Numbered from the stretch's first letter, positions 49,472 to 59,300 are shown. The stretch: DNA of 64,000 nt from an uncultured Pseudodesulfovibrio sp. (GCF_963662885.1 NZ_OY760055.1:444001-508000), one strand, 5' to 3'. A program made the numbers and translations. The notes: generated from the letters alone by a model not told the origin.

Positions 49472-50781
49472 TGTTCCTCCCGAAGATGGTTGTAGAGGAC
49501 TTCGGCCCCAAGGAGAAAGTCCGCTATGTCCAGGGCTTCCTCCGGGTTGTGCGAACCGTGGCGGTTGCGTACGAAAATCATTCCCGATGGCACGCCCGCG
49601 TTGGCGAAAATGGCCGCGTCGTGCCCGCCGCCGGACGGCATCACGAAGGGCTCGAGGCCGGTCCGGTTCATGGCCGTTTTGAGCCCCTGGATGACGTTTT
49701 CGGACATCAGGGCCGGGGCGGTGGAAAGCTCGTCGTCCAGGAGGAACTTGACCTTCCGGGCACGCTCGACCTGCTGCATTTCCTCCATGAGCAGCTCGCG
49801 CATGCCTTCCAGGACTTCACGACTCTGGCTGCGGCAGTCGAAGCTGAAGGTCACCTTGTCAGGGATGCGGGACAGGGAATTGGTTCGCTGGTCCGTGGAG
49901 ACCACGCCCGAGGTCAGGACCAGATCGTCGCCTTTCTGGAGGATGGTCAGCCAGCTGTCGTCCAGTCGGGAGAGGAGGTCGGCCAGTGCGAACACCGGAT
50001 CGTGGCGGTAGGCCCGGGGGACGGCCCCGGAGTGTCCCGCCTCGCCGAGGCAGGTGATCTTGCGATGGCGGAAGTTGCCGCGAATGCCCGAGACCACTGC
50101 CACAGGCAGGCGTTTCTCGACCAGCATGGGCCCCTGTTCGATGTGCAGTTCGATGTACTCAAGCACGGACGCCATATCCATGAGCGGACGTCCCGCCTTG
50201 ATGGCGTCGACGTCGATGTCGAGGTCGCGCATGTGGCTTTCCAGGGTCCTGTTGTCGCCACGGTGTACGGCGGACAGCTCGGATGCCGTCAACTGGCCGG
50301 TCAGCCCCTTGGAGCCGATGTAGCAGGGGCCGAACCAGTGGCTTTCCTCGGCCCGCATGGCCACGCAACGGACCGGGTGCGCAAAACGCTTTCCGGACAC
50401 GGCGGCACGGGCCAGGCAGAGCAGCCCGGCGATCACTCCGGCCAGGCCGTCGTAGTTGCCGCCCTGGTGGACGGAATCGACGTGGGAGCCGACCAGAATG
50501 AAGCGCTCCGCGTCCATGTCTTCGGGGAGTGCGAAATGGTAGTTGCCGCCACGGTCCGGCCTGACCGCGATCCCCCATTCTTCGGCCCGTTCCCGCAGGA
50601 ACTCCAGAACGCGCGTCTCCGTGTCCGAATAGGCGGGGCGGCTGACGCCCACGTCGGCAGGGCTCAGGCGGGCCACCTCCTCGAAGAGGTCGCGCGCAAA
50701 GGCCTCGGCGTCCAGTTCGGGCGCCGTACGGGGGAGACGGGTGGTCTCTCCGCTGCGGGCGGATTCGTTCATCGCTACCAT
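49468..50781 (-). CDS. Zn-dependent amidohydrolase (N-carbamoyl-amino-acid / allantoate type)
   Basis: 437 residues of the M20/peptidase-like hydantoinase-carbamoylase family. Metal ligands are in GSHVDSVHQGGNYDG and RAEESHWFGPCYIGS; ELHIEQGPMLVEK is diagnostic of N-carbamoyl-L-amino-acid hydrolases and allantoate amidohydrolases; the C-terminal histidine is in SGGGHDAAIFA. It would hydrolyse a ureido compound to ammonia, CO2 and an amino acid. Position between a TRAP transporter and pyrC suggests a carbamoyl-aspartate-like or ureido substrate brought in by the transporter. The start is ATG 50781. Confidence 0.87.
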   Translation of the reverse strand: MVAMNESARSGETTRLPRTAPELDAEAFARDLFEEVARLSPADVGVSRPAYSDTETRVLEFLRERAEEWGIAVRPDRGGNYHFALPEDMDAERFILVGSHVDSVHQGGNYDGLAGVIAGLLCLARAAVSGKRFAHPVRCVAMRAEESHWFGPCYIGSKGLTGQLTASELSAVHRGDNRTLESHMRDLDIDVDAIKAGRPLMDMASVLEYIELHIEQGPMLVEKRLPVAVVSGIRGNFRHRKITCLGEAGHSGAVPRAYRHDPVFALADLLSRLDDSWLTILQKGDDLVLTSGVVSTDQRTNSLSRIPDKVTFSFDCRSQSREVLEGMRELLMEEMQQVERARKVKFLLDDELSTAPALMSENVIQGLKTAMNRTGLEPFVMPSGGGHDAAIFANAGVPSGMIFVRNRHGSHNPEEALDIADFLLGAEVLYNHLREEQ

Positions 50782-50803
50782 GGTGCTTCCGACAGGGTTC
50801 GGA

Positions 50804-52084
50804 TTAGTTGAAAATGAGCCTGGGAATGAACAGGGACAGATCCGGCACGTACGTGACCACGAGCAGGGCCATGATGTTCACGACCACGAAAGGCCATACG
50901 CCATGGATGATGGTCATGACCGGCTTGCCCAGCGTGGAAGCGGCCACGAAGATGTCCAGGCCGAAGGGCGGGGTGATCATGCCCAGGCTGATGTTCAGGG
51001 TGACGATCATGCCGAAGTGCACGGGGTCCACGCCCAGAGCCGTGGCCACGGGGTAAAGGGGCGGCACCAGGATGAGCTGCGCGGAGTTGGGGTCGATGAA
51101 CATGCCCGCGATGAGGAAGCAGATGTTGACGAAGATGAGGAAGGCGATGGGACCGGCATGGACGGCCTCCAAAAAGTTCGTGATGTGCGTCGGCACCTGA
51201 CCCAGGGTGACGAAGAACGAGATCAGGCCGCCCACGGCCAGAAGAACGAAGATGATGGCGGTGGATATGGCGCTCTTTTCCACCACGTCGAAAAGTTTTT
51301 TCCAGGTGAACTCGCGGTAGACCAGGGACTCGACGATCACCGCGTAGACAACGCTGACAGCCGCTGCCTCGGTGGGCGTGAATACGCCGGAATAGATGCC
51401 GCCCAGGATGATCACCGGCATACCCAGGGCCCAGCCTGCTGCCCGGATACCCTTCAGTTTATCCATGAAGGACGTCTTCGGGCTGGGGGCGACGCCCTTG
51501 CGCTTCGCTTCCAGCCAGACCATTGCCGAGAAGGCGAGGCCCAGGAACAGGCCCACGGCGATGCCGCCCGCGAAGAGCTTGGCGATGGAGGTACCCGTGA
51601 TCCAGCCGTAGATGATGAACGTGATGGAGGGCGGAATAAGCAGGGCGGTCTCGGCGCTGGAGACGATCAGCCCCAGGCTGAACTTCTCGGAAAACCCGCT
51701 TTTGCGCATTTCCGGGTAGAGCATCCCGCCCATGGCGGCCACGGTGGCGGGCGCGGAGCCTGAAACGGAACCAAAGGCCATGGACCCTCCAACCACGGTG
51801 TGCCCGACGCCGCCGGGTGTCCGCCCGATGAGCAGTTTGACGCAGTTGGTCAGCTGCCTGGCGATCTGGCCGGAGCCCATCAGGTGGGCGGCCAGGATGA
51901 AGAAAGGAATGGCCAGAAGGGTGGTGTGGTTGATGCCGCCCACGAGCTTCTGGATGATGGCCGGGTTGGGGATGCTGGCGTACAGGGAGGATTTGATGAG
52001 CAGCGCGGGCCAGCCGAGGACCAGGAACATTTCGAACCCGGCAAAGAGCAGGAGCACCGCCAGCAGGATGATGAGAATAAGCAT
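50804..52084 (-). CDS. dctM: TRAP transporter large permease DctM
   Basis: 426 residues with about 12 hydrophobic helices and the DctM landmarks VVGGSMAFGSVSGSAPATVAAMG and LIVSSAETALLIPPSITFIIYGW. It forms the ion-driven translocation channel of a TRAP system. It overlaps dctQ by one base (TAATG) and precedes the amidohydrolase by 22 bases. Uptake is sodium- or proton-coupled in the family. The substrate is set by DctP. Confidence 0.93.
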   Translation of the reverse strand: MLILIILLAVLLLFAGFEMFLVLGWPALLIKSSLYASIPNPAIIQKLVGGINHTTLLAIPFFILAAHLMGSGQIARQLTNCVKLLIGRTPGGVGHTVVGGSMAFGSVSGSAPATVAAMGGMLYPEMRKSGFSEKFSLGLIVSSAETALLIPPSITFIIYGWITGTSIAKLFAGGIAVGLFLGLAFSAMVWLEAKRKGVAPSPKTSFMDKLKGIRAAGWALGMPVIILGGIYSGVFTPTEAAAVSVVYAVIVESLVYREFTWKKLFDVVEKSAISTAIIFVLLAVGGLISFFVTLGQVPTHITNFLEAVHAGPIAFLIFVNICFLIAGMFIDPNSAQLILVPPLYPVATALGVDPVHFGMIVTLNISLGMITPPFGLDIFVAASTLGKPVMTIIHGVWPFVVVNIMALLVVTYVPDLSLFIPRLIFN

Positions 52085-52593
52085 TAGGCGGCCTCCTCCT
52101 CGGACGAATCATTCGGTTGGAACCGGTCGATGAAGCCTGTGAGGCTCAGAAGATAGCGCAGGCCCAGCAGGGCGAAACCGGCGACAGGGGCCAGGTAGAT
52201 CCACCCCATGCGGATGCCCAGGGTGGGGCTGGTCTGGCCCGTGCGCAGGACGAACTGCACCAGAACATAGGCCTGCCAGACGAGATAGACGCAAAAGATC
52301 AGCCCGGACAGGTCGATGACCTTGAGCAGCAGCTTGCGCACTCCCGCCGGAAGCCGGTCCCTGAACGTGTCGATCCCGACGTGCATGCCTCGCTCCAAGG
52401 CGATGCCCAGCGCGCCGAAGACCAGGAAAAGATTCATGAGGCGGACCGCTTCTTCGACCCAGGACAGGCTGCTCGCCATGTCGCCGCCCACTTCCCTGGC
52501 CACCACGTTCAGGAAGAACAGGATGACCATGAGGGAAAACGTGCAGACAAGGAAAACTCGTTCTATCCTACGTAACCAATTAAGAAGAAACAT
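52084..52593 (-). CDS. dctQ: TRAP transporter small permease DctQ
   Basis: 169 residues, four membrane helices, with the DctQ-type stretch SWVEEAVRLMNLFLVFGALGIALERGMHVGID. It is required for the stability of the DctM complex. ATG 52593 has TTGGAGCGAATA upstream; the frame extends further without protein-like sequence. It is 71 bases downstream of dctP. Confidence 0.92.
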   Translation of the reverse strand: MFLLNWLRRIERVFLVCTFSLMVILFFLNVVAREVGGDMASSLSWVEEAVRLMNLFLVFGALGIALERGMHVGIDTFRDRLPAGVRKLLLKVIDLSGLIFCVYLVWQAYVLVQFVLRTGQTSPTLGIRMGWIYLAPVAGFALLGLRYLLSLTGFIDRFQPNDSSEEEAA

Positions 52594-52664
52594 TATTCGC
52601 TCCAAACCTTTCCGGGTGCTCCCCGGGATCGACACCGTTCAGTTCCGGAAGGCCCCAGGGGCCT

Positions 52665-53696
52665 TTACTTCATGATCTTGTCGTACTCTTCGGTGTAGAC
52701 ATCGAAGAGCTTCTTGCCCTCGTCGCCCGTCATGGACAGGAAGACATCCATGGAAGGCTTGAACATCTTGGCGCGGAACTGGGCCTTCTCCTCGGAGGAG
52801 AGGGTGCGGACGTTCACGCCGTGGGACTTGATGTCCTCCAGGGCTGCGGCCACGGCCTTGGCCTTGTGGTCAACCAGCTCGGGAATGACTTCCAGGAAGG
52901 CGTCGCGGATGATGGTCCGGTAGTTCTCAGGCAGGCTGCTCCACCACATCTCGTTGAAGAGCACGAAGTCTTCCATCAGACCGTGGTAGGAGATGACGAA
53001 GTTCTTCTGGACCTCGAAGTACTTCATGCGCTGGATGGTATCGAGAGGGTTCTCCTCGCCGTCCACGACGCCGGTCTGCAGGGCGGTGTACAGCTCGCTG
53101 AACGGCAGGGCGATGGCAGAGGCGCCCAGGGCCTTGAACTGCTCGATCAGGATCTTGGAGTCCATGACCCGAAACTTCTGGCCCTTGAAGTCGTCAGGGG
53201 TGTTGATGTCCTTGTTGGAGGAAAAGCACTTGCGGCCGTTGGGCCAGATGGCGATGGCGGCCACACCCTTGTTGGAGAAGCTGTCGAGCAGCATCTGGCC
53301 GAACTTGCTTTCACGCAGCTGCTGGGAGCGGGCGTCGTCGTCCGGGTACAGGTAGGGCACATCCAGAATGGAAACCATGGGGTTGAAGCCGCCCAGGAAC
53401 GCAGCCGGAGCGATGGTACCCTCGATGGTGCCGAGCTGGACGCCTTCGTTCATCTGACGCTGGCCGCCGAGTTGGCCCTGGGGGTAGATCTGGAACTCAA
53501 CGTCGCCGTTGGTGCGTTCCTTGACCAGCTGGGCCACCTTCACCAGAAGGGTGTTGCGGGACTGCTGGGCGGACTCGAGGTGGCCGATTTTGGCCACATA
53601 GGTCGCTGCCTGGGCGTTCACGCAGAAACCGGCGATCATGGCGAACGCCGCAAAACCTAACAACAATCGGGAAAACGATTTTAACTGAAATTTCAT
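52665..53696 (-). CDS. dctP: TRAP transporter substrate-binding protein DctP
   Basis: 343 residues. Signal peptide about 1–30 (LLLGFAAFAMIAGFCVNAQA), then a DctP fold: YVAKIGHLESAQQSRNTLL, FQIYPQGQLGGQRQMNEGVQLG, and the ligand arginine in a region QKFRVMDSKILIEQFKALGASAIALPFSELYTAL (quoted in parts; the Arg is the usual carboxylate clamp). ATG 53696 has GAGGAG upstream. It is the first gene of the operon, next to tandem operators and divergent from the XRE regulator. Confidence 0.93.
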   Translation of the reverse strand: MKFQLKSFSRLLLGFAAFAMIAGFCVNAQAATYVAKIGHLESAQQSRNTLLVKVAQLVKERTNGDVEFQIYPQGQLGGQRQMNEGVQLGTIEGTIAPAAFLGGFNPMVSILDVPYLYPDDDARSQQLRESKFGQMLLDSFSNKGVAAIAIWPNGRKCFSSNKDINTPDDFKGQKFRVMDSKILIEQFKALGASAIALPFSELYTALQTGVVDGEENPLDTIQRMKYFEVQKNFVISYHGLMEDFVLFNEMWWSSLPENYRTIIRDAFLEVIPELVDHKAKAVAAALEDIKSHGVNVRTLSSEEKAQFRAKMFKPSMDVFLSMTGDEGKKLFDVYTEEYDKIMK

Positions 53697-53731
53697 CTTA
53701 CTCTCCTCACTGATGATGTGTTGAAGGGACG

Positions 53732-53832
53732 CTAGTATGCCGTTTAAATCTAAGTCAAGCAAAATATCTCAAATTTGATACGTATCTCAAATTTGGAAAA
53801 TTATTGACACATTGACTACGTTTTTGTAAAAA
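53732..53832. promoter_or_regulatory. Divergent promoters and tandem operator between dctP and the XRE regulator
   Basis: Two copies of TATCTCAAATTTG (53765–53777 and 53783–53795), 18 bases apart, each containing the palindrome CAAATTTG. A TTGACT/TACTAG pair (53753–53758 and 53732–53737, minus strand) can serve dctP, with spacing slightly short. A TTGACA at 53804–53809 and a TA-rich -10 about 53827 can serve the regulator. The operators lie between the two promoters. Confidence 0.6.
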
Positions 53833-53858
53833 AGTTCAAAACGAGAACAAAGGACCCC

Positions 53859-54743
53859 ATGACCTCTCAATTCGAATCTATCGCGCACCTTGGTGAACGG
53901 CTTCGGGCTTACAGGATCGGTAAAAACCTGACGCCCGAAAAGGTGGCGCAACAGGCAGGCATCTCCCGCGCAGCCATATACCGCTATGAATCAGGCCAGC
54001 CTATCCGTGTCGACGTTCTGGGAAAGATCGCCGACCTGCTGCAGGTCTCCCTCGAGTCGCTGCTCGGCGTGGGCGTGGAGTACTGTTCCTCCGCCCTGGC
54101 CTTCTTCGAGCGGATGCGCCAGCTGGAAGAGACCACCGAACAGCTGAGCGTACTATTCGGTCCCATATCCTATTTATTGACCACTGACGACTATGATCAG
54201 GTCCTGGCCGACGTCTTGGCCGAGAGCATCCCGTTGGACGTGGACGACAGGGAACAGTCCCTTCTCGAAATCGAGAAAATTCTCAAGATTCTCAAAGCCA
54301 GGAAGAAAAGCTACCGGGAACGCAAGCCGCACATCATCAGCCTGATCTCCGCGGCCGAGCTCGAGTTCTTTTGCAGGACCGGCTTCGTCGGCTGCAACAA
54401 TCCCCAAGGCGTCAATTTGCAGGACCGTATCAAGACGGCCAAACGTGAGGTCCTGAACATCATCGACCTGCTCCGGGAGCAGCCGATGGGGGTGCAGATC
54501 GGCGTGCTGGTCGATTCAGCCCCGGGCGCGAGCTTTCAGATATTCAAGCAGGCCAGACATTCCGAAGTGGCGGTCAGTCCCTACAAACTGGGGTCTTTCG
54601 CCAACGTCCGCATCGGTGTGGCCACCATCTCGTCGGCTCCGGAATCCATCCGGCTGCACAATGACCTGACCCGCCAGCTCTGGGAGCGCAGTCTGAAGGG
54701 CGAAAACGCCGTGCGCTATCTTCGGGATGCCATCGATCTCTGA
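53859..54743 (+). CDS. XRE-family transcriptional regulator
   Basis: 294 residues. An N-terminal HTH (about 11–66, LGERLRAYRIGKNLTPEKVAQQAGISRAAIYRYESG) is followed by a ~220-residue effector region without a cupin motif and with no family I recognise by eye. It is divergent from the dctPQM–amidohydrolase–pyrCE operon and probably controls it together with itself through the tandem CAAATTTG sites. The ligand could be a pyrimidine intermediate (inference). It converges on the formate dehydrogenase operon, with a strong terminator between. Confidence 0.87.
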   Translation: MTSQFESIAHLGERLRAYRIGKNLTPEKVAQQAGISRAAIYRYESGQPIRVDVLGKIADLLQVSLESLLGVGVEYCSSALAFFERMRQLEETTEQLSVLFGPISYLLTTDDYDQVLADVLAESIPLDVDDREQSLLEIEKILKILKARKKSYRERKPHIISLISAAELEFFCRTGFVGCNNPQGVNLQDRIKTAKREVLNIIDLLREQPMGVQIGVLVDSAPGASFQIFKQARHSEVAVSPYKLGSFANVRIGVATISSAPESIRLHNDLTRQLWERSLKGENAVRYLRDAIDL

Positions 54744-54796
54744 TCCCTCAACAGCCTTTTTACGGGAACTGTGGCCAGACCACAGCGACCGAAGCG

Positions 54797-54846
54797 AAAA
54801 GATCAAGCCCCCATGTGTTCAGTAATACATGGGGGCTTGATCTTTT
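54797..54846. terminator. Bidirectional terminator after the XRE regulator
   Basis: A perfect 20-bp stem (54797–54816 with 54827–54846) and 10-base loop; the AAAA/TTTT ends supply a T run in either direction. Confidence 0.92.
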
Positions 54847-54902
54847 GAGAACATGGCAACCGGCCCGCGGTTGGCGGCTATTTGCCCAGGCCTGAAAAAG
54901 AA

Positions 54903-54934
54903 GGCTCCACGCAGATAGCACGCTGCGTGGAGCC
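54903..54934 (-). terminator. Minus-strand terminator with T run
   Basis: A 12-bp perfect stem GGCTCCACGCAG / CTGCGTGGAGCC with an 8-base loop; on the minus strand it is followed by TTCTTTTTC. It may be a second terminator of the formate dehydrogenase operon or end a separate small transcript (54935–55125). The 423-base gap 54744–55166 otherwise shows no gene. Confidence 0.7.
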
Positions 54935-55125
54935 GGGTGAAACTCCGTTTGCCATGTGCCGCAGGTCCGGTGCGGCGGCTTACGGAGGTGTTCAACAAGT
55001 TGGTGGAAACGATCGCGGGACTTGGTGCCGCGACCGGTGAAATTCCTTCATGCGCGCAACGACGGGCACGCTCGTTTCCTATTTGTCCCCGGCAGGTTGT
55101 TTCGCCGGGAGTCGGGTAGGATAAA

Positions 55126-55155
55126 CCCGGGGCGGGAGAGGTCTCCCGCCCCGGG
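55126..55155 (-). terminator. Terminator of the formate dehydrogenase operon
   Basis: A 14-bp stem CCCGGGGCGGGAGA / TCTCCCGCCCCGGG with a 2-base connection (likely melting to a 4-base loop); on the minus strand TTTATCC follows. It is 12 bases beyond the cytochrome stop. Confidence 0.75.
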
Positions 55156-55166
55156 GGTTGTGTGTT

Positions 55167-55583
55167 CTAGTACAAACCGTTCGGATGGCAAGCGGAGTTT
55201 GCGCAGCCGGTCATATCCTTGTCCCCGGAGAATTCCTCCTGGTGACAGGAGAGACAGGAGGCATGGCCTTCGCTTTTGACATGCATCGCACGGAAGTAGG
55301 ACTTGGACCCCTGGGCGTCGGGCGCGGTGTCGGTGTGACAGTTCGCGCAGGACTCCGGGGTGTCCGCCACGGTATTCTTGTGGTGGCAGGTGAAGCAGTC
55401 GATTCCCTCGTGGCTGGAGTGGTTGAAGGTCACTCCCAGATCACGGGTGCTGCGGCCCTGGATGACATTGATTTCAAGGTCATCGTCCGGTGCTTCAATG
55501 GACGGTGTCAACTCTGCCTGGGCAAATGCCCACACTGCGGTGAAACATACACACAGCAGGCACATGATGAATATTTTTTTCAT
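55167..55583 (-). CDS. Class III (c3-type) cytochrome c subunit of formate dehydrogenase
   Basis: 138 residues with a signal peptide (about 1–22, MKKIFIMCLLCVCFTAVWAFA). Four haem motifs are visible: CFTCHH, CANCH, CLSCH and the wider CANSACH (CX4CH), which is usual in cytochromes c3; extra histidines (NHSSHEG, AMHVKSEGH) supply the second axial ligands. It is exported to the periplasm and takes electrons from FdhB for delivery to the c3 network or membrane complexes. It is the last gene of the fdh operon, 26 bases from fdhB. Confidence 0.9.
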   Translation of the reverse strand: MKKIFIMCLLCVCFTAVWAFAQAELTPSIEAPDDDLEINVIQGRSTRDLGVTFNHSSHEGIDCFTCHHKNTVADTPESCANCHTDTAPDAQGSKSYFRAMHVKSEGHASCLSCHQEEFSGDKDMTGCANSACHPNGLY

Positions 55584-55609
55584 GATATTTCCTTTTGTTA
55601 TGTATGGTT

Positions 55610-56362
55610 CTACGCTTTGGTGCCGGGGGTGAAGCGACCGGCGAGCAGGCTGCGGCGGCCGATGCCGTCCTTGGCGGGGGCATTCTTCATCAGCTTGCGG
55701 CCGTCCACCGATGCGAGCAGGTTGCCGTTATAGCTCTCCGGCGCAGCGGTGCAGAGGTAGATGACCCGCACGTACTCGGGGTCAGCCAGGTACGCGTCCG
55801 GGTTGGTCTTCTGCACTTCCGCCAGCCGTTTTTTCGCCAGAGCGAGCATATCCTCGCGGTTGCCGAAGTTCATGGTCCCGGTGGGACAGCTCTGGACACA
55901 GGCCGGAAGACGCCCGGCCTGCACGCGATCCAGACACATGTCGCACTTGAACCATTCTCCGCTTTTCTCATCCATGCGTGGCACGTTGTACGGGCACAGT
56001 TCCTCACTGGTAACCTTGTCGCCGATCCCGGCCGTACGGCTGTTCATGACGACCGCACCGGTTTCGGGGTCCTGTACGATGCCGTTGTTGCTGTACATAT
56101 TGCCTATGTACTTGCAGGGCGGCTCGATACAGTGACGGCACTGTTCCGGGAAGAAGTACCACTGCAGCTTGCCATCGGCGTCGTGCGCTTCGTTGAAGCG
56201 GACCAGACGGATGGTGTGGAAGGACAGATCCTGCGGATTCTGATGGGAACCGACGTTGCGGGTCTTCTCGGCAGGGAGGTTCTTCCACTGCTTGCAGGCG
56301 ACCTGGCACCCGCGGCATGCGGTGCAAAGGGACAAATCAACGAAAAAGCTTTTGCCAGTCAT
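55610..56362 (-). CDS. fdhB: Formate dehydrogenase iron-sulfur subunit
   Basis: 250 residues with the four-cluster pattern of FdnH/FdhB: CTACRGCQVACKQW from residue 13, QCRHCIEPPCKYIG, ELCPYNVPR, and CDMCLDRVQAGRLPACVQSCPTG. There is no C-terminal membrane helix, so unlike E. coli FdnH the enzyme is soluble in the periplasm, carried across with the twin-arginine-tagged FdhA. It overlaps fdhA by one base (TAATG). It transfers electrons from FdhA to the cytochrome subunit. Confidence 0.93.
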   Translation of the reverse strand: MTGKSFFVDLSLCTACRGCQVACKQWKNLPAEKTRNVGSHQNPQDLSFHTIRLVRFNEAHDADGKLQWYFFPEQCRHCIEPPCKYIGNMYSNNGIVQDPETGAVVMNSRTAGIGDKVTSEELCPYNVPRMDEKSGEWFKCDMCLDRVQAGRLPACVQSCPTGTMNFGNREDMLALAKKRLAEVQKTNPDAYLADPEYVRVIYLCTAAPESYNGNLLASVDGRKLMKNAPAKDGIGRRSLLAGRFTPGTKA

Positions 56363-59300
56363 TATTTATCCCCCTCTTTCCACTTGCGCAAGTTGACCAT
56401 GAACGCCTTGTATTCGGGAATACCGGTGTTCGGGTCGCCGACGTTGGGTGTTACAATGTTTGCGGAGTCGCCGCCGTCCACGGGCATGACCCAGCCGTAG
56501 TGCCACGGCATACCGACCATGTGAATGTCGTTGCCGTCGACCTTGAACGGTTGGATGCGTTCGGTGACCATCGCGATGGCCCACAGGGAACCGCGGACGC
56601 TCTCGATGGTGACTTTCTCGCCGTTCTTGATGCCGCGAAGTTCAGCCAATTGCGGGCTGATTTCGACGAACATCTGCGGCTCCGCCTCCACCAGCCAGTC
56701 GCACCAGCGGGTCATGGACCCGGTCTGCCAGTGCTCGGTCAGGCGGTAGGTGGTGCCCACGAACGGGTAGCGCGGATCGCAGACGGCCTTCTCCTCACCC
56801 TCGATCTGAACAGCGGTGGGGTTGTGCAGCGTGCTGGAGAACGGGTGCGCTTTGACGGGACATTCCAGAGGCTCGTAGTACTCCGGAAGAGGACCGTCGG
56901 CGCGGCCGGGGCCAAAGAGCTGGCCGAAGCCGTGCTTGCGCATGATGAAGGGATGCTTGGTGCCGGGGGCCCAGCCACCGTCGGGCACGTCGCCTTCCCA
57001 CTTCTTGCCGTTCCATTCGATAACGGTCCGTTCGGGGTTCCAGGGCTTGCCCTGCTGATCGACGGACGCCCGGTTGTACAGGATCCGGCGGTTGACCGGC
57101 CAGCACCAGGTCCAGTTCGGGAACAGGCCGATCTTGGCCTGCAGCGGGGTCTGGGTGGCGTCGTGGCGTTCGGCCTTGTTCTCCGTGTCGCTCACCGAGT
57201 TGCAGTAGAGCCAGTTGCCGGAGGTGGTGGAGCCGTCGTCCTGGAGGAAGGCGAAGCTGGGGACCTGTTGTCCCTTCTTGTACAGCTTGCCCTTGATCTC
57301 GATATCACGGGTGAACCAACCGTTGATGAGCCTTGCGGTCTGCTGCGCGCTGAACTCCATGTGTCCATGTTCGTTCTTTTCGCACATGTTCTCGAAGCTC
57401 AGGCGGGTGATCGGTTCGGGGTAGGCGCCGCCTTCCTTTTCGTAAAGGCTGACCATCTCCTCCCACAGTTCGTGGAAGTAGTGGCCGTCGGTGAGCGCAC
57501 CGCCCTTGGGTTCGGGTCCAGCATAGCGCCACTGCATCCAGCGGCCGGAGTTGGAGACCGAGCCTTCCTTTTCAATTGCCGTGGCGCAAGGAATGAAGAA
57601 CGTTTCCGTCTTCACCTTGGACGGGTCCATGCCCGGGCCTTTCCAGAAGCTGGAGGTTTCGCAGTCAAAGACGTTGACGTTCACCATCCAGTCGAGCTGG
57701 GAGATGGCCTTGCGGGTCTTTTCCGCATCGGAGCTGGAACAAGCCGGGTTCATGCCCCATATCCACGCACCGGTGAATCCGCCTTTGTACATGCGGTCGA
57801 TGAGCGGAATCCAGGAGTATTCACTCGCCTTGTGGTTTTCCAGCTTCGGCAGGTAGCTGTACGAATCCTTCGGATCGTCGTCGGAGTACATGGCCTTGAG
57901 CAGGCTGGCGGAATACTTGGGATAGTTCTGCCACCAGTTGGCGCTCTCGGGGTCCTTGGTAACCGGCGCGAACTTCTTGTTGTACTGGTCCAGAGTGTCC
58001 AGTCCGGCAAGGGGAGTCGCGATGTAGCCCGGCAGGATGTGATAGAGCAGGGCGTAGTCTGTGGAGCCCTGCACGTTGCACTCGCCGCGCAGCGCGTTGA
58101 CGCCGCCGCCGGCGATACCGATGTTGCCCAGCATGAGCTGGATCATGGCCATGGCGCGGATGTTCTGCACACCGACGGAGTGCTGGGTCCAGCCCATGGC
58201 GTACATGATGGTACCGGCCTTCTTGGCGGTGCCGGTGGCGGAGTACATATCATAGAACTCCGTCAGGTCTTCGGGCGAGATACCCGACATCCTGGAGACG
58301 TTGTCCAGATTGTACCGCTCGTAGTGCTTCTTGACGATCTGGAAAACACACCGAGGATGTTCCAGGGACATGTCCTTCTTGGGGATGCCGTTCTCGTCAT
58401 ACTCGAACGCCCATTTGGACTTGTCATAGGAGGTGGTTTCCTTGTTGAAACCGGCGAAGAGGCCGTCCTTGAATCCGTAATCCTTGCCAACGATGAAAGA
58501 CGCGTTGGTGTAATCACGCATGTATTCGAGGAAGTACCGCTTGTTTTCGATGATGTATTTGATCATACCGCCGAGTACGGCGATATCGGATCCCGAACGG
58601 AGCGCATAGTACTTGTCCGAACGAGCGGACGTACGGGTGTAGCGCGGATCGACATGGATGATCTTTCCGCCGTTGGCCTGCGCTTTCAATGCCCATTTGA
58701 AGGAAATGGGATGGTTTTCGGCAGCATTGCTGCCCATGATTAAAATACAATCACTGTTCTGAATATCATTCCAGTGGTTGGTCATCGCACCGCGTCCGAA
58801 CGACTCTCCCAGAGCCGCAACAGTTGCGCTGTGTCAGATACGGGCCTGATGTTCGAGGTAGACTATACCCTGGGCGCGCATGAAAGCGTGCATTGCGTAA
58901 CATTCTTCGTTGTCCAGCGCGGCAGAGCCGAGAGAGGCAACACCCATGTTACGGTTGACTACCTGACCCTTGTCGTTCTTCATCTGGAAGGATTTGTCGC
59001 GGGATTCCTTGGCAAGCCTGGCGATGCGTTTTTTGCACCAGTCCCAGCTCTTTTCTTCCCACTCGCCGGAGTAGGGGGCGCGGTACAGGCACTTGCCGTT
59101 CCGCAGGTCGTTTTCGGTCATCTGGATAGAGCTAGCGCCCTTTGCACAGAGGGAACCTTCATTGATGGGGTGGTCGGGGTTGCCTTCCACGTTGATGGCT
59201 CTTTTGGTCTTCAGAGAAGTAGTGACCACCAATCCGCAACCGACGGAACAATAAGCACAGACAGAGGTGGTTTCCTTGCTCCATTCCGGCTTCATTTGAG

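Noticed and set aside
54937..55119. 60-codon plus-strand frame between the XRE regulator and the cytochrome gene
   Set aside because: No ribosome binding site, no protein-like pattern and located among terminators.
54935..55125. tRNA-Sec or SRP RNA near the fdh operon
   Set aside because: No TΨC-type GGTTCRA segment or acceptor stem, and no SRP tetraloop consensus could be found on either strand.
56317..58743. 808-codon open frame antisense to fdhA
   Set aside because: It is a by-product of GC-rich third positions in fdhA; the translation has no domain, and the fdhA reading matches the formate dehydrogenase family throughout.
56362..58785. Second half of fdhA as an independent 807-residue gene
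   Set aside because: It has no ribosome binding site and lacks the N-terminal cluster domain; the frame continues upstream through the selenocysteine TGA.
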